Assembly: GCA_013433145.1 (NCBI GenBank)
Contig: CM024189.1
Span: forward strand, 6,936,001-7,000,000
Source of the DNA: Ascaris suum
Taxonomy: Eukaryota; Nematoda; Chromadorea; Rhabditida; Ascarididae
DNA length: 64,000 nucleotides
Reading direction: 5' to 3'
The stretch's first letter is position 1; each line of letters starts with the position of its first letter. Both the position numbers and the translations under genes were made by a program. Positions 12,399-25,933 of the stretch are shown here, one piece after another. Under the pieces are notes generated by a model, which did not search any database, had not been told where the DNA came from, and saw only the letters and a list, made by a program, of their open reading frames with translations.

Positions 12399-14472
12399 AC
12401 GGAGGTGATTGCAACAGTTGTCACAGATGATCGACGAAGAAAGTTTCAACAATTGAAGCAAATATTTATCCTTTTTAGCAACATGAAATCGCCAACATTT
12501 ATGAATGTAACAAAGTGTAAAGTTAAACAGCTAAGTTAAGTGATTTAAGGATTGTCAAAAAAGAATTTGATGAGTACCTCTTTATTAATTCGCACTTTTT
12601 TCCCTCTCTTTATCCTTCTTTCGAGAGGGAATTGAAAGGAGAGCAATTTATCGCTTTATGCAAGAGTTTTTCGATGAATTTTCTTTTCATTTGAAAATTA
12701 TTAGTTTAAAAGAGATATTGCGGAAAAATAATATCAAGCTTTTGTGTTTAAATCACTTATGTTCGAAAACAACAAATTTTTAGCCTCATTATATTTTTAT
12801 TCATTTAAAGCTTTTATTGAAGTAAACGATCTGATGTGATTATTCATTGCGGACAATTCCCAAAATGAATTACCGAAATGAATTAGTCGCTTTTATTATC
12901 AACATGTCGTATTCGTTTCGTTCTCTGATGCTTACAAAGCACGTCGTGATGCTTCTAGATCAAAATGTTCATGTTGATTCGTTGTTTACACATACAAACA
13001 TGTTGCTGTAGTTATCGCCATCTCTCTTGTGACATATTGTGCCGTTACACTTATTAGCGGTGTTATATTTTTGTTGTGTATGCCCGTTTTGGTAAGAGTA
13101 TTGCTGAAAAAGTGTTGAAGAGGAGTCCGTTATAGGATAAGCTCGATCAGAGTGCTTATACGGCAATTCGAAGACACACGTGGGTGCTACCATTCGTGCG
13201 AAGCTGCGTTCAATGTTTCATCACTGGTGGCGACACAAGCAGTGACTCAGCATCAGTGTTGGTGCCTTTATTTATGGAAACACACATAAGTGCTACGTTC
13301 GTCTGTATGACATGAGAGGAATCGGCCAGTGAAGGTGAGGACGAAGGAAGACAGATGGTGCGGGAAGCGTGGCCAAGCGATGCACGCTGATAAATGAGTG
13401 TGGAAAGCAATGGCGAAAGCGAGCCAACCGCACGCTCTATTTTTGGCGATCCGCTACCTATTTACACAAAGACGATGAAGGTGCGCCGTTTCCTTGAGTG
13501 TTGAAGTAGTCATCGTTAGTTTCCGTTGGTGATCCGTCGTCGTGGGACAGGTCGGCATTGCATGGTCGTCATAGCTCACTGCCGATTCCACTTGATTGGG
13601 TGAGCATTCCGCGCACCTCATTGTCATTCAACAACATACTGCCACTTCCGGTTGCACGAGAGAGACGCTCGTAATTCACCATTTCATTCACACTTTTTTC
13701 GCGCCTTCATCTACAGTGTCCGAAATTTGGCGTTGTTTACGCTCAGAAGTTACCGTTCTTTTTTTGATGGGTCGGCAAAGGTAGCCGCAAGAACGATGAT
13801 ATCGTTTCCTAAATGAATGTATCGTCCAACGAGAACAAATTGAAAACATTTCTTGTTGTAGAACGTTATGGTATTTGTAAAGCGCATAAGAACTACAATA
13901 GATAAAACATCCCCGACCATAGATGCATATTTACGATCTTTTTTGATATCGGTATTAAATAAAATTTCAACATAATAATATTGTATTCGACATCAATTAA
14001 TCGTTATCGCTTTTTTTTTTTCAAATCAGTCTATAATAAAGTTGCGCTCTTTGAAGTCTTAATAACGCCTGTTTGTTGAGATGGTGGCATTTTAAATATT
14101 TGATATTTAGGCGTTTTGATATTGCGCTTTTTGATTTTTAATTTTTTGATACGCTATCGCACGATTCTAAGCAGCAAATTAAGAAATGGTTTTTTTTTTC
14201 TGAGCTGTATGGTTGCTATTCTCCAACTTCAAACGTAAGTGGAAATCGTTTTTTGAATGTTCACATGATTATAGCAGACTTTCATTTACAGCAATGCAAT
14301 GTGGTAAACTAACAGTCCACGCAACCAAGGAAGTGACTTTGACGTTGTCGTAGACTGGCATGAAAATGCCTACAATGCTTGATTGGAGCTGGCGTTTTTT
14401 CTGTTTATTTTGCAGATAGAAGAGCAGCAGAATGCATGTGATGCAAACGTGGGGATGTGGAGTTTAAGCCAT

Positions 14473-14509
14473 GGTCTAGTCGCGGTTCCGTCGAAACCGG
14501 GACTAGGTC
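14473..14509 (+). other. GC-rich hairpin, 15-bp stem with a 7-base loop
   Basis: Arms 14473-14487 and 14495-14509 pair in 14 of 15 positions (two G-T), with a loop of ccgtcga. The stem contains CTAGTC/GACTAG and CGGTT/AACCG blocks. It lies in a GC-rich patch (about 14430-14560) that also has an open frame from a TTTGCAG acceptor (14416) to TAA at 14554-14556. Whether the patch is RNA, an exon or a transposon scrap is unresolved. Confidence 0.6.
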
Positions 14510-14556
14510 CGGATCTAATGCATTCAGCTGAGGTCTCTGCCGAGATCAAGATTTAA

Positions 14557-17155
14557 TGGAATCTAGGCTGAGAAGGAACTAAGAATGGAAAAGTGAGTTC
14601 GTAGTAAAAGGCATACGAGTGAGTAGTCTTGCGCAAGTCAAGTGACGATGTGATAAGCACTGGAAATTTCTGTATTCTCAAGGTTTCGCGAAGTGGATCA
14701 TCTTAGCGAATGAAAGTAGTTTTGAAATGGATGCTTAGAGGAACATTTCCCACAATTCTTTGACCGACTTGGAGATTCTGTGTTGCTGAAAAAATAAAAT
14801 CCTTTTGAGATTGCTGCATTGGAGCTCTGCTTTCATGATCATTGGAAGAGTAGAGACTAAAGTAGTAAAGATGGTTAGAGAGTGGATGAAACTTTTCTTT
14901 TCAGTAATAGCCTAAGGGTTTTTGTGGATTTGGAGGAAAGATCTCGCCCGGGGGGGGAGGAGGGAAAGGGGATTTTCATTTAACGCGAGAATTCTATAAA
15001 GATATCACCTGTTTTTTAATCTATATTCGTTGGCGCTCGTGTGAATCGTTCAGTTTATGTATTATTTGCTGTTATCAATATGCCAATGAGAGTGTAATAC
15101 CGGCTGCAACAGATCTTGCTGCTTTATCGTGTTTGCTGAATGGGTGCTGTAAAATGTTTGTTTCTGCAGTCTAAGCTGGTTTTTTTTTGGCCGTGACTTT
15201 CTTATTCGTAAGCATAGAAAGCAGTTATCTCGTTGTGACAAGCATTTGCTTCATTTTTCATCGTAACATATGGAGTGACGCTTGATAGATAATGATCGGC
15301 GTTCCACTAATGTCCACCACCTTAAATTAAATGCATAATGGAAGAGCAATAATTACCCACTAGAGGTTTTTGATAGATTTTTAATGAATGTTGTGGTCGG
15401 AGCCTTAAGTGGAAATGCGTCATTTGTGCTAGAATTTAACACAAATATCGCATTGCTTAACCTAACAGCATCTCGCACTAAATCCAGTTGCATCTGTTGT
15501 TCGAATTAATCCATTTTTTCAAGCACTTTCGAAGCGGTACGCTGACTTTTGCTTTTTTGCAAATTTTTCATTAATGATAAATTTTTGCTCTGCAACAATA
15601 TTTTGATTCTTTCAAGTCGTTATGTACTTTCGTCCGTCTTCCAATCTTTGCTATTCTCACATAGTGAATTTTTCATTGCTGATTAGCCCATATTTTACTT
15701 ATTTACATCTTCACTATTTCCATACTTGATAAAAATTAAAGAAAGGAGAGCACTTTGCAAGGATAATTACATTCAAATGCATTTGGATACTAAATTAGAG
15801 TCAGAAAATTTTTTGGGAATCTGGTGAATGGTGGCGTGTCAATGAACTGTCCGATCACATTTATTGCGTTGTGTAAAGCATTTTTCGAATCTTTTCGCAT
15901 TTCCTGCAATTTAATATTGCACCACGCTTATGATGGAAAAACTTTTGCGCATTTATCAGCGATTTCTTCTCCGATGTTTTCTTTTTTTCCAACAGTAAAA
16001 TTTTACCCATCATCGTGAATAATGTTTGAAGTCGCATATTCTCTAATTTTCATTTTAATTAGCGTTAAGAAATTCACTGCTTCATATTTACATGATTTCC
16101 GATATTTTCTATTTGATACGCGCTAAAAGAATGAAGCCAATTTTGTGATCATCTAATTGGAGTGTGTAGTTTATTCTCTGACGCGTTTAATTTTGATACG
16201 TCTAATAACAGTCAAAATAGGTCCATCAAAAGCAGTTGCTATCTATACATTATATAATGCATTTTTCGGCGTTTTCGTTTAAACACATCGTATGTTTTTC
16301 AATTGTTTACTTAGTTGAGTATCGATCTATCTTGTAATTCGCTCAATTTTTGAAGTATCAAGTTGTACATTTCTCTTAGGTTCATCTGAAGATGATTTAT
16401 AGCCTTTTTTTTTTGAAAAAGCAATATTATGAAATGAGGTGTCTATACCGCGAACATTTCGATATGTTCGTCAAATATCGTCAAAAAGTCAGACGTCAAT
16501 TTGCGATGTTTTTAGATTTCGCTGAGATCGGAAATATCCTCTTAGAGGAATGGAAAATTTTTATTCCTATTCTTATGCCATTTAATTTAATCTTTTGTGT
16601 TCAAGCGCCCGCATTATTATCACCTCTTATCAGTTTAATCAATAGCTTAAAACTATGATGGATGCATGGCGCCATCTTTTGAATAGGTGCTGCAATAGTG
16701 TTATTAAATGAAATGAATCAAATATACTCTGCTTTAATTGAAATATTTTGTGTGATCGAATACGATAACGAGTGTGCATTTGCGCAACTGATCGGATAAA
16801 GTGTCCGAAAAAGGAAGCTTGCAGATTCGATTCCAAATTGTGGACGAATTTTTCTTCAGAGCGTATTTTAAATGTTTGATGTAGTTTTCTCGCTTGCCTA
16901 TTAGTTAGATGGGTTCGCAGCTTTTTATTTCATACGGTCACGCTAGTTGACACGCTTTGTTTTTCCCACGAATGTGTTTCTTCGTTTTTGATGTGGCCGA
17001 TTATGATCGGTTGCTTCGTTAGTGGGGGAGGTGAGGGGGGGGGGGGGGGCTTCTCATCGACATCGCAATTGCAAAAAGAAGGGAATAAACGAAAAAATTA
17101 ACGCCTTGACTGACACTTATGTTTAGCTTCATATTGTTTTGCATCCATATTGCAG
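14557..17155. other. AT-rich spacer, no supported gene
   Basis: Contains a possible 38-base exon at 15170-15207 (TTTCTGCAG / GTAAGC borders) and an open stretch at 16380-16658. Neither can be joined to neighbours in phase with confidence. Confidence 0.4.
17035..17049. repeat. poly-G run of 15
   Basis: Fifteen consecutive G just after a shorter G-rich stretch (17023-17034), upstream of the candidate terminal exon at 17156. Confidence 0.95.
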
Positions 17156-17264
17156 CGTCGAAGTGATCAGTGATGTGCAGGAACAACTGCAGACGATCGA
17201 GAGAAACCGGTTCTACAGCGCATGTCCGCCAACTGGAAACGCCGATGATAGCTTCGAAGAATGA
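17156..17264 (+). CDS. Candidate terminal exon of an unrecognised gene
   Basis: An acceptor CCATATTGCAG is followed by an open segment in phase 2 that ends at TGA 17262-17264. The 35 residues are protein-like, with no low complexity: it begins VEVISDVQEQLQTIER, continues with FYSACPPTGNADDS and ends in FEE. Upstream exons in compatible phase were not found, so the rest of the gene is unknown. The opposite strand is also open here, which lowers confidence. Confidence 0.22.
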
Positions 17265-18292
17265 TCCGTTTATCCTCGAGAGTTGCACCGGAAATCCTGA
17301 TCGACCAATGTTTTATGGACCGTACTCAATTGATGATCAAGTTGCAAGAGGATATCGTTTTACAAAAAGTTTCAAATCAGCGAAAATATTTCCCTTAAAA
17401 TGATGAATCATTCTTTGAATTGACAAAGGTGAAATGGGGATACTGAAATTACGAATCAATTTCATGCGTATCCAACTTATATGCATTTCTGTTTTTTTTT
17501 TTTGCACTAAAAGCAAAGAGGAAAGAAAAGAATTGCTGAACAAGAAAATGTGAAAATGCGTATCGTCAGAAAATACATCGCTGAGTTTTGAAAATATTTG
17601 GATGATTCGGTTTGTTTTTCTAAAACAACGTTCATTGATCGTTTCGTTGTAACGCCAATGCTTGTGTAAACTTTGCTACCGTATAAGTTATAGTAAACTT
17701 TGCTTGAAGTTTTGCAGATTTTTCTTTTATAGATGTCAATCTTATAAATGTAATTTTTTTTTCACCGTTTCATTTCGTCATATGCTGGTCCATAAAAGAA
17801 GATGGAATCCATCCTACAAATATATAGGCTCATTCCTTGCAAGTCTCTAACATTTCTTCGCCGATAGAAACGTTAAAGGACTAAGTATTGTGCGAGGTCC
17901 ATATTTTTGTCTCCTCTCCCTTTTTCCTCCTTCTAATCGAGAAATGAGACCACTTATAGTACAGTGCAAGTCGTGGTCTTTTATGATGTATTTTTGAATT
18001 GATATGGATGTCACAAATGTTTGACCGTTTATTGAAATTAATGTTAGTGTACGTCACGGGCTGAATTGAACAAAATTTCTGCACACTTTGAAATTCACTC
18101 AAATGTATCAGCATTTTGAAAGCATTCAATTTAGGCAGACGCTCTAAGGTATTTTCATGCTTCTTTAGCAATACGTTCACCTGATTGCAGATGCCTCATT
18201 AGTGACTTATTGTCCAATATACAGTGTCATTTGATTCTTATATTAGCAGACAAATATGCCAGAGTTGTTTCAACACTGCAAAAGTTGAATTT

Positions 18293-18616
18293 CTATACGT
18301 TTTTCTGAATGAGTTTTATTCCCCTCTCTTCATGTTGTTTGTAGACAAATTTTTTGTGCCGCTTCTGTTCTGATTTTAATTTGTACTTCTGTTCGCTAAA
18401 CACGGTTGGTATGAATATGGAATCCTGTTTGTACTCGTCGGATGGCAATTTTGATGAAAGCAATGCCACATTGCTAAGTTCGTTTAGTTGCTCTATGGGC
18501 AAATAACAAACTCCGATTGACACTTTTTCATCGAAATAGTTGCTCTCTGCGGTTAAAACAGCATGAAACAGGAAGTCTCTAGAAAGTACGCTGTAACTGA
18601 CTTCACTTATTTGCAT
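18293..18616 (-). CDS. Hypothetical protein, 107 residues, intact arm of an inverted duplication
   Basis: Unspliced frame from ATG 18616 to TAG 18293. The product is hydrophilic and mixed in composition: MQISEVSYSVLSRDFLFH at the N-terminus, then VLTAESNYFDEKVSIG, LPIEQLNELSN, LPSDEYKQDSIFIPT, and a strongly basic tail with SEQKRHKKFVYKQ. I do not recognise the family; there is no signal peptide or membrane helix. A diverged inverted copy of the same DNA lies at 19758-20110 with the frame broken by stops. That argues that the sequence is old and that this arm has stayed open, but it does not prove expression. A CTTTCTAG lies in-frame near codon 13 and could be a splice acceptor, in which case the true exon starts there. 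Confidence 0.35.
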   Translation of the reverse strand: MQISEVSYSVLSRDFLFHAVLTAESNYFDEKVSIGVCYLPIEQLNELSNVALLSSKLPSDEYKQDSIFIPTVFSEQKYKLKSEQKRHKKFVYKQHEERGIKLIQKNV

Positions 18617-19246
18617 CTTTTGCTTTCATTTCCAAGTCGAAGGGGGAAGGGGGAAAATTCATGTGTAAATTGTTTGCTGCCATATCTCTTATACTTTGCC
18701 TATTTTTCTAATTTCTATGTAGCAAATGTCTCGCTTACAAGATCATCAACGAACAGTTCGGTTTTTTTTCATTTCATTCTGCAGCAAATATTTTTTAAAA
18801 AATCTTTTCTTAATCTACTGCAAAACTCTGAAAATGAAGCTTTTGCTTGTATTACTCGTATTACAAAAAACGTCTTGTGCAATTACAATATCGATTTGCT
18901 ACTGAAAATTGGCAAACGATCAAAAAAATGCTGTGTTTACGTCTGATTTATTTCGTACTCGTCTATATGAGCATTGACTCGATAATTTCATCTAGAAAGA
19001 AGTGCCCACGGCTTATTTGTTTCTGATCGAAATTTTCGTAGAGTGTAGATAGTAATATAGTACAGTTAAATGCCTTTAATATTTAATGCTTTAATGAATA
19101 TTATGTTTTTTGGATGAGGGGAACGGTGAATCGTGTGAAATATAAATAGAGGCTCATCCAAAGTTTATGTTAGTTATTCTGCAACGATAGTAGCAACAAA
19201 GGTAATGACGGGATCGAATGAGTCGATGACTGAGAAGCGGGATATT

Positions 19247-19264
19247 GGGGGGGGGGGGGGGGGG
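19247..19264. repeat. poly-G run of 18
   Basis: Eighteen consecutive G within the spacer of the inverted duplication. Confidence 0.95.
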
Positions 19265-19604
19265 AGCGGTGACAGTGATATACAAAGCACCGAAATGGCA
19301 TAAACAGCTGCTTATTCTGATGATTTTCCTTTCGTATGTTCGTTCCACGAGAAACGCTTATTTTTTTACGTAAGAGCCGTATATCTGTTTTGCAATTTTT
19401 CTTCCTTATGGGATTTTTCGCAGTCTCACTGATTCATTTTCTGAGCATATGAATTTAAATAGAAGATTACTTGTTTCTGCGTTTTCTATGAAATGAAATG
19501 AAAAAAAACGAATTACTTCATTGGAATTTTTGCTTGCAATATTTGCAGCATAGAAATTAGGAAAATAGAGAAATGTATAAGATTGAGAAGGTGAAGTATA
19601 TAAG

Positions 19605-20110
<506 letters not shown>

Positions 20111-20353
20111 ACTTCATATAATGTTTGAAACAACTGCAGCAGGCTTATCTGCTGACACAAGAATGAAGTAAATGAATACCTGACGATACGGCATTCGGGG
20201 CGCATTTGTCTGCATGAAAAATTATGCAGTAATCGCACACGAAGCCAAGAAGCTCAGAAATAGCCGAAGCAACCTCAAAATTTGCGAGAAAAGAACTTGC
20301 TCGTGTAGAGCCGCCACACACGCAGCTAAGAATTTCACTCGTAAATAATGATG

Positions 20354-20410
20354 GCCATGAGTTCCCAAACTCATGGCTGGGCCACGCGAGATTGTTCTGT
20401 GGCCCAGCCA
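20354..20410 (+). other. Two overlapping perfect hairpins
   Basis: Hairpin 1: GCCATGAGTT (20354-20363) pairs perfectly with AACTCATGGC (20368-20377) around a 4-base loop. Hairpin 2: TGGCTGGGCCAC (20374-20385) pairs perfectly with GTGGCCCAGCCA (20399-20410) around a 13-base loop. The bases at 20374-20377 are shared, so the two full stems are mutually exclusive. The stems are GC-rich in AT-rich intergenic DNA. Confidence 0.7.
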
Positions 20411-22729
20411 CGAATTTGCCCATCTTATTTTTCATAAACGGGTAGCACTTTTTTGCGAGTATCTTTCGTGAAAAATCTCAATGGTGCATACCAAAAATGC
20501 AAAGTCTCAGCACAACGTGCCAAGCAAATGAAGTCAGCAATGTGAACGAATTTAAGAAAAAAGGAATATGGATGCTTCTTGCTTTCGCCTATCGACGCGT
20601 CATGTTAAGTATCCAATTCATGCCACCCACAGAGTCAATGAAGGAAACTTCACCCCCTTTCAGTGTTGTGAAGGATCGAACAATGCGAAAGCGAACCCAT
20701 TTCGTGCTTTAGAATTCCAGATTCTAATCCTTGGGTTGTGCCTTTGATAGCAAGCACTATCACCTGGATTAATCGGTTCGAACAAACCTGGAAATTAAAG
20801 CTGGAAGCTAGGAAAGAATATTGAGGGGTTGAGAAGAGGAAGGGTAGAAGAAAGCACTATTCGCAGATATTTGCTTTCTGTTTTTGGGCTTTCCAGCTCT
20901 TTTCGCTTCGCAACTACAAACCATAACTCTCAGCAGTTTGCCAAACTGCTTTATCGTCTTTTTTTCTAACGCGCTGTTTAAAACCAATTCAGTGACATAA
21001 GAATACCACCATACGATAACCGTGATCTTCCTGCAGGAAGCCTTTTTATAACGTCTATAAAGCGGCTTTATGACAAAATGTCGATCACCCAACCAGCTTG
21101 CATAAGCACATAAGCCGTTTGTGGTGAGTTGTGAAGGCAATTGCAGAAATGAGCTGTGTGGTTTCACGTGAACGGCCTAGTGCTTGTTAGCTTCATGTTT
21201 CGTTTATTCTCACATAAGTTCTAAAGCAAACGCTACTTCATTTAACTGTTGATAGCACTGCAAACAATTCAGGCTGAGTTGGTGGGAAAATTTGTTGCTG
21301 ACTAATGTTCGGTAACGACTCGGAAATATCGTGGAGAATGAATGTGCTTCGGATTTGTTGAAGAAAGTGCAAAAAAAAAAAACATTTTTCGATTTTGCTT
21401 TTCTTTTGAAAATAGAGATGACTAAAATGAAGTCGAAACGATTGACGCAAATTACTCAGCGAAAAAAATCACCAAATGTTTCTGCGAACGAATGATGATT
21501 GCACGTGCACCGCGATGACGTCATAGGAGAATCATTTGATCTTCACGTGCAGTAAACGTGCTGAATTTGGGTTGCAGTCTATCCACACAACAGCATGCAT
21601 TAAAATATTGATAGCAAACTTTGGCTTTGTGTTTTTGATCGCTGCACTTCTTTCTCACTGTTGAAATGACTTTTTTATAGCGAAAGATCGACAACAAATG
21701 CAACACAGCTCCCTTTAGAGTCTGTAACTGTTGAGATGTCCTTGCTGGATAAGGCGCATAGTGACGGTTAACCGATGATAGTAATAGTTGACTAAGGTGA
21801 ACACAAGAACTGCAAATAAAAACACTATTACTCGATTTTTCGGCGTCCATTAACCAAATGAAGCTTTATTTGATGGCTTCGAATAATCGTTAGATCTGCT
21901 TCAGGTTTATGAAGCTTCTTAAAAAAATTCACGTTAATCTAACTATGACAAGGTGGAACTCTTTATTGAGCTGCATATTAAAAAATTCTCCATGCTGAGA
22001 AATTTGCATATTGAAAAAATTGTTAAGAAACGTTTAAAAATTATTTGATTGTGTGAAATTTTAAATTGAGCGATGCTGAAAAATTTCTGGTTTACGAAAG
22101 GTAATATTTGAGCTTTTTTTGCGGACGTGACCTTATTTCAACTGCAATAAAATGCTCAAGACAAAACCGGAACTATATCATGACAGCTGTTTCAGTATCA
22201 GTGATCTATTTGCTGCTCAAATTGCTATTTTTATTCTTATGCTGATAACACCTGCATTATGATAGGGGCTTTTTGCCAACTTTGCGTTCAACTATAGCCG
22301 TGTGTTGTAAATTTTGCGTTTTGCCTGCATGAAAACCTGATTAACTCTGTTCCATTAGATATTATCATTACGTATTTGGGCTTTTTACAAGAGACAGTGG
22401 AAATTTTGCGAGCAGAAACGGAACTACATTCTGATTAGAATTACATCAAATAGGCCTTGGAATGCTTTCAGATACGATGTTCAATTTTATGCGTAAGGAA
22501 ATTTTCAAGCTTGATCAACTTGATCAGTAAACGGTTTTTTTAAAACTCAACTTGCAAACACTAATTATTCATTTCTTAGAAAAAGTGGACTTTCTTGTTG
22601 AAACAAAATTGTTGTTTGATTAGCAGTTGAACTATGAAACGTCTAATTGTTGATAGAAAATGGTCATATTGGAGATGTTGAAAGAATGGGAATTTCAAAA
22701 TAAAAAATCGCTAAAAAAACTTTTAGTTT
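20411..22729. other. Intergenic stretch with open frames but no accepted gene
   Basis: Frames at 20497-20712 (plus), 20808-21164 (minus) and 21521-21850 (minus, ATG start, 109 codons) are protein-like in part. The last contains an in-frame TTTTTATTTGCAG that could be an acceptor. None has a second supporting exon. CACGTG E-boxes occur at 21165-21170, 21502-21507 and 21544-21549. Confidence 0.4.
21500..21549. promoter_or_regulatory. E-box / CRE motif cluster
   Basis: TGCACGTGCA (21500-21509, palindrome with a CACGTG E-box), ATGACGTCAT (21515-21524, CRE-type palindrome) and a further CACGTG (21544-21549) lie within 50 bases. Such pairing suggests bHLH and bZIP binding. No adjacent gene start is established. 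Confidence 0.4.
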
Positions 22730-22908
22730 TTCCGGAAAATTGCATCAGTTTTTTTTGCAATTTTTCCGGAAAAATTGCATTTGGTTTCCGGAAAAAAAAC
22801 TAAGTTGACTACGTTTAGTTTCAAAAAATGTTGAATTTGATTTCATGGCATAATACTGATTAATTATTTATGCAAATTTTCTATGTGATTAATAGAAGAT
22901 TTCCGGAA
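22730..22908. repeat. Cluster of four TTCCGGAA palindromes including a 24-bp perfect palindrome
   Basis: TTCCGGAA occurs at 22730-22737, 22764-22771, 22786-22793 and 22901-22908, each flanked by T and A runs. The second lies at the centre of a 24-bp perfect palindrome (22756-22779) with arms TGCAATTTTTCC and GGAAAAATTGCA. The first and fourth copies are each followed by TTGCATCAG. The cluster could be a binding-site array (STAT- or ETS-like cores) or a relic of a palindromic mobile element. Confidence 0.75.
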
Positions 22909-23195
22909 AAAGAATTATTGCATCAGTATTGCAGCCATCTATTAGAATGTTGACGTTTCTCTTTGAAGAAAAATGCAGTGAAAAATTGTTTAACGATGGG
23001 TGCGGTTTGTCCTTTATCCTTTTTATTATTTTCTTCTTCCAGACGGATGCTATGAATGCTTTATATGCTTTTGTCTTTTTTTTTCTCAAATTTTGGTGCC
23101 ATTCACTCCAATCACAACGCATTATGAAATGAACAGTGAAAAAAATAATGAGAAATGTTTAGAGCCAGACAACTGTCTTGAACTATCTTTAATGA

Positions 23196-24639
<1,444 letters not shown>

Positions 24640-25283
24640 GCTGATTATATCTAACGTACTTCACTCACTTTTTAGTAGCTCTTTTCCTTTTGCTACCGGC
24701 TCATAAGCAGCATGACGCTGCTCTTGATTTTTCTGTGGCCCCTGCACAAATTTTCAGCGCGAGAGGGACGGCGCACGCATGAAGCAGCTTGCACAGGGTG
24801 GTTTACAGTTCGAGCAGCAATTCCACCAAAGAAGGTGTTCTCGATTGCACTGTCGGCTTTTTTAGTCACCTGGAAAGTGCAATGCTTGATAATAGTACAA
24901 CGCACATGGCGCAAGAGGTTCTACGCTACAATTATTGCACACAACTTTAATGCCCATTAACGAAGATTCGGTACCAAAGCAACTACAGTGCGATCGTAGG
25001 AAAATTTATTTGCTCAAAACTGCACAAAAGAGAACTTATTTCATTCGCAATAATGCAATCGGTTGTTGCCATTATGCGAGAACAGTACCGACTGCTTCGA
25101 CAAATTGGGCAAAACTAGTAAAGACTCGCAAGTTTGGCTCTTCAATTTATTTATCCAGACGACAGTACAGCCACAAAAAAAAACATTTTTGTTGTATGGA
25201 GTTCAATCGCATACGACCCACCTCTACCTTCTATTCGCCTACTGCGCCAAACAATACATGTGATTACTTGTGCTTACTTGCAG

Positions 25284-25933
25284 TCTATGCGCAGTTATGT
25301 TTGTAGCGAAATGGAGGCACCAATCTGTCTCCGATATCCAATTGTCCCGCCAATGAAATGTCAGGCACACAGAGATAGCAATTCTTATGCAGTGTACAGT
25401 AAGTTAGAAAGTAAAAGCCTGTTAAAGCGTAATTTAGAAATTTCTTTCACATTCATGCAACAATTATACCCGACTGAAATGGGTTAAATGAAACGCATCT
25501 GCATATTATCATTATATTCATGACCATTATAGAAGGAATCTTCATTGAAAGCAAAAGAAAACTTGCAAAGCAACCTGGAATCTATTAGAGGAGTCATTCC
25601 AGTGGTGACTAGTGAAATAAGTCCATCAAAGCGAAACATGCCGACAGATAATTCGGAGCCGCTAGGTCTTAATGAGGGGTTATTTACGCAACATAAAGTT
25701 GGTAATAGATCTCAACAAAATGAACAACATGCGCTGTGAGAACCCATCAAAAAATCTGTTCTTGCATTGAAGTTGATATGTTGCCTTAGCCGAGTGCCGA
25801 ACGGATGTATTACCTTTCAGGCCAAGTGGATTCAAAAGAGGAGGGAAACACCTTTCATGGCATGAGACAATGGTTCACAATCAATGCTGTTAAGTCGGCT
25901 TCGGAGGCTCAGCTAATTTTTGTTAGAAGCTAA
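25284..25933 (+). CDS. Candidate 3' exons of an unrecognised gene
   Basis: Three plus-strand segments. 25284-25398 (TTACTTGCAG / A|GTAAGT, phase 0 to 1) encodes MRSYVCSEMEAPICLRYP then VPPMKCQAHRDSNSY. 25533-25701 (ATTATAG / G|GTAATA, phase 0 to 1) encodes a disordered, polar stretch (ENLQSNLESIRG, EISPSKRNMPTDNSEP). 25821-25933 (ACCTTTCAG, phase 1, TAA at 25931-25933) encodes QVDSKEEGNTFHGMRQWF and ends EAQLIFVRS. The second and third join in phase. The first joins the second only if the weaker donor at 25392 (GCA|GTGTAC) is used; the better donor at 25399 gives a short alternative end at TAG 25586-25588. All three are strikingly protein-like for this DNA. The family is not recognised and the 5' exons were not found. 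Confidence 0.35.

Larger units (their letters stand above)
6151..14415. other. Long intergenic stretch with only weak frames
   Basis: Upstream of the kinase gene. The first 1.5 kb is moderately GC-rich and likely holds its promoter. Frames at 6443-6595, 7943-8251, 10794-10994 (minus) and 12107-12379 start with ATG but have no second line of support. The last owes its proline run to a C15 tract at 12146-12160. A (GTT)n run lies at about 11889-11910. The stretch 13100-13800 is GC-richer than its surroundings, with short frames on both strands and no consistent gene model. Confidence 0.5.
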
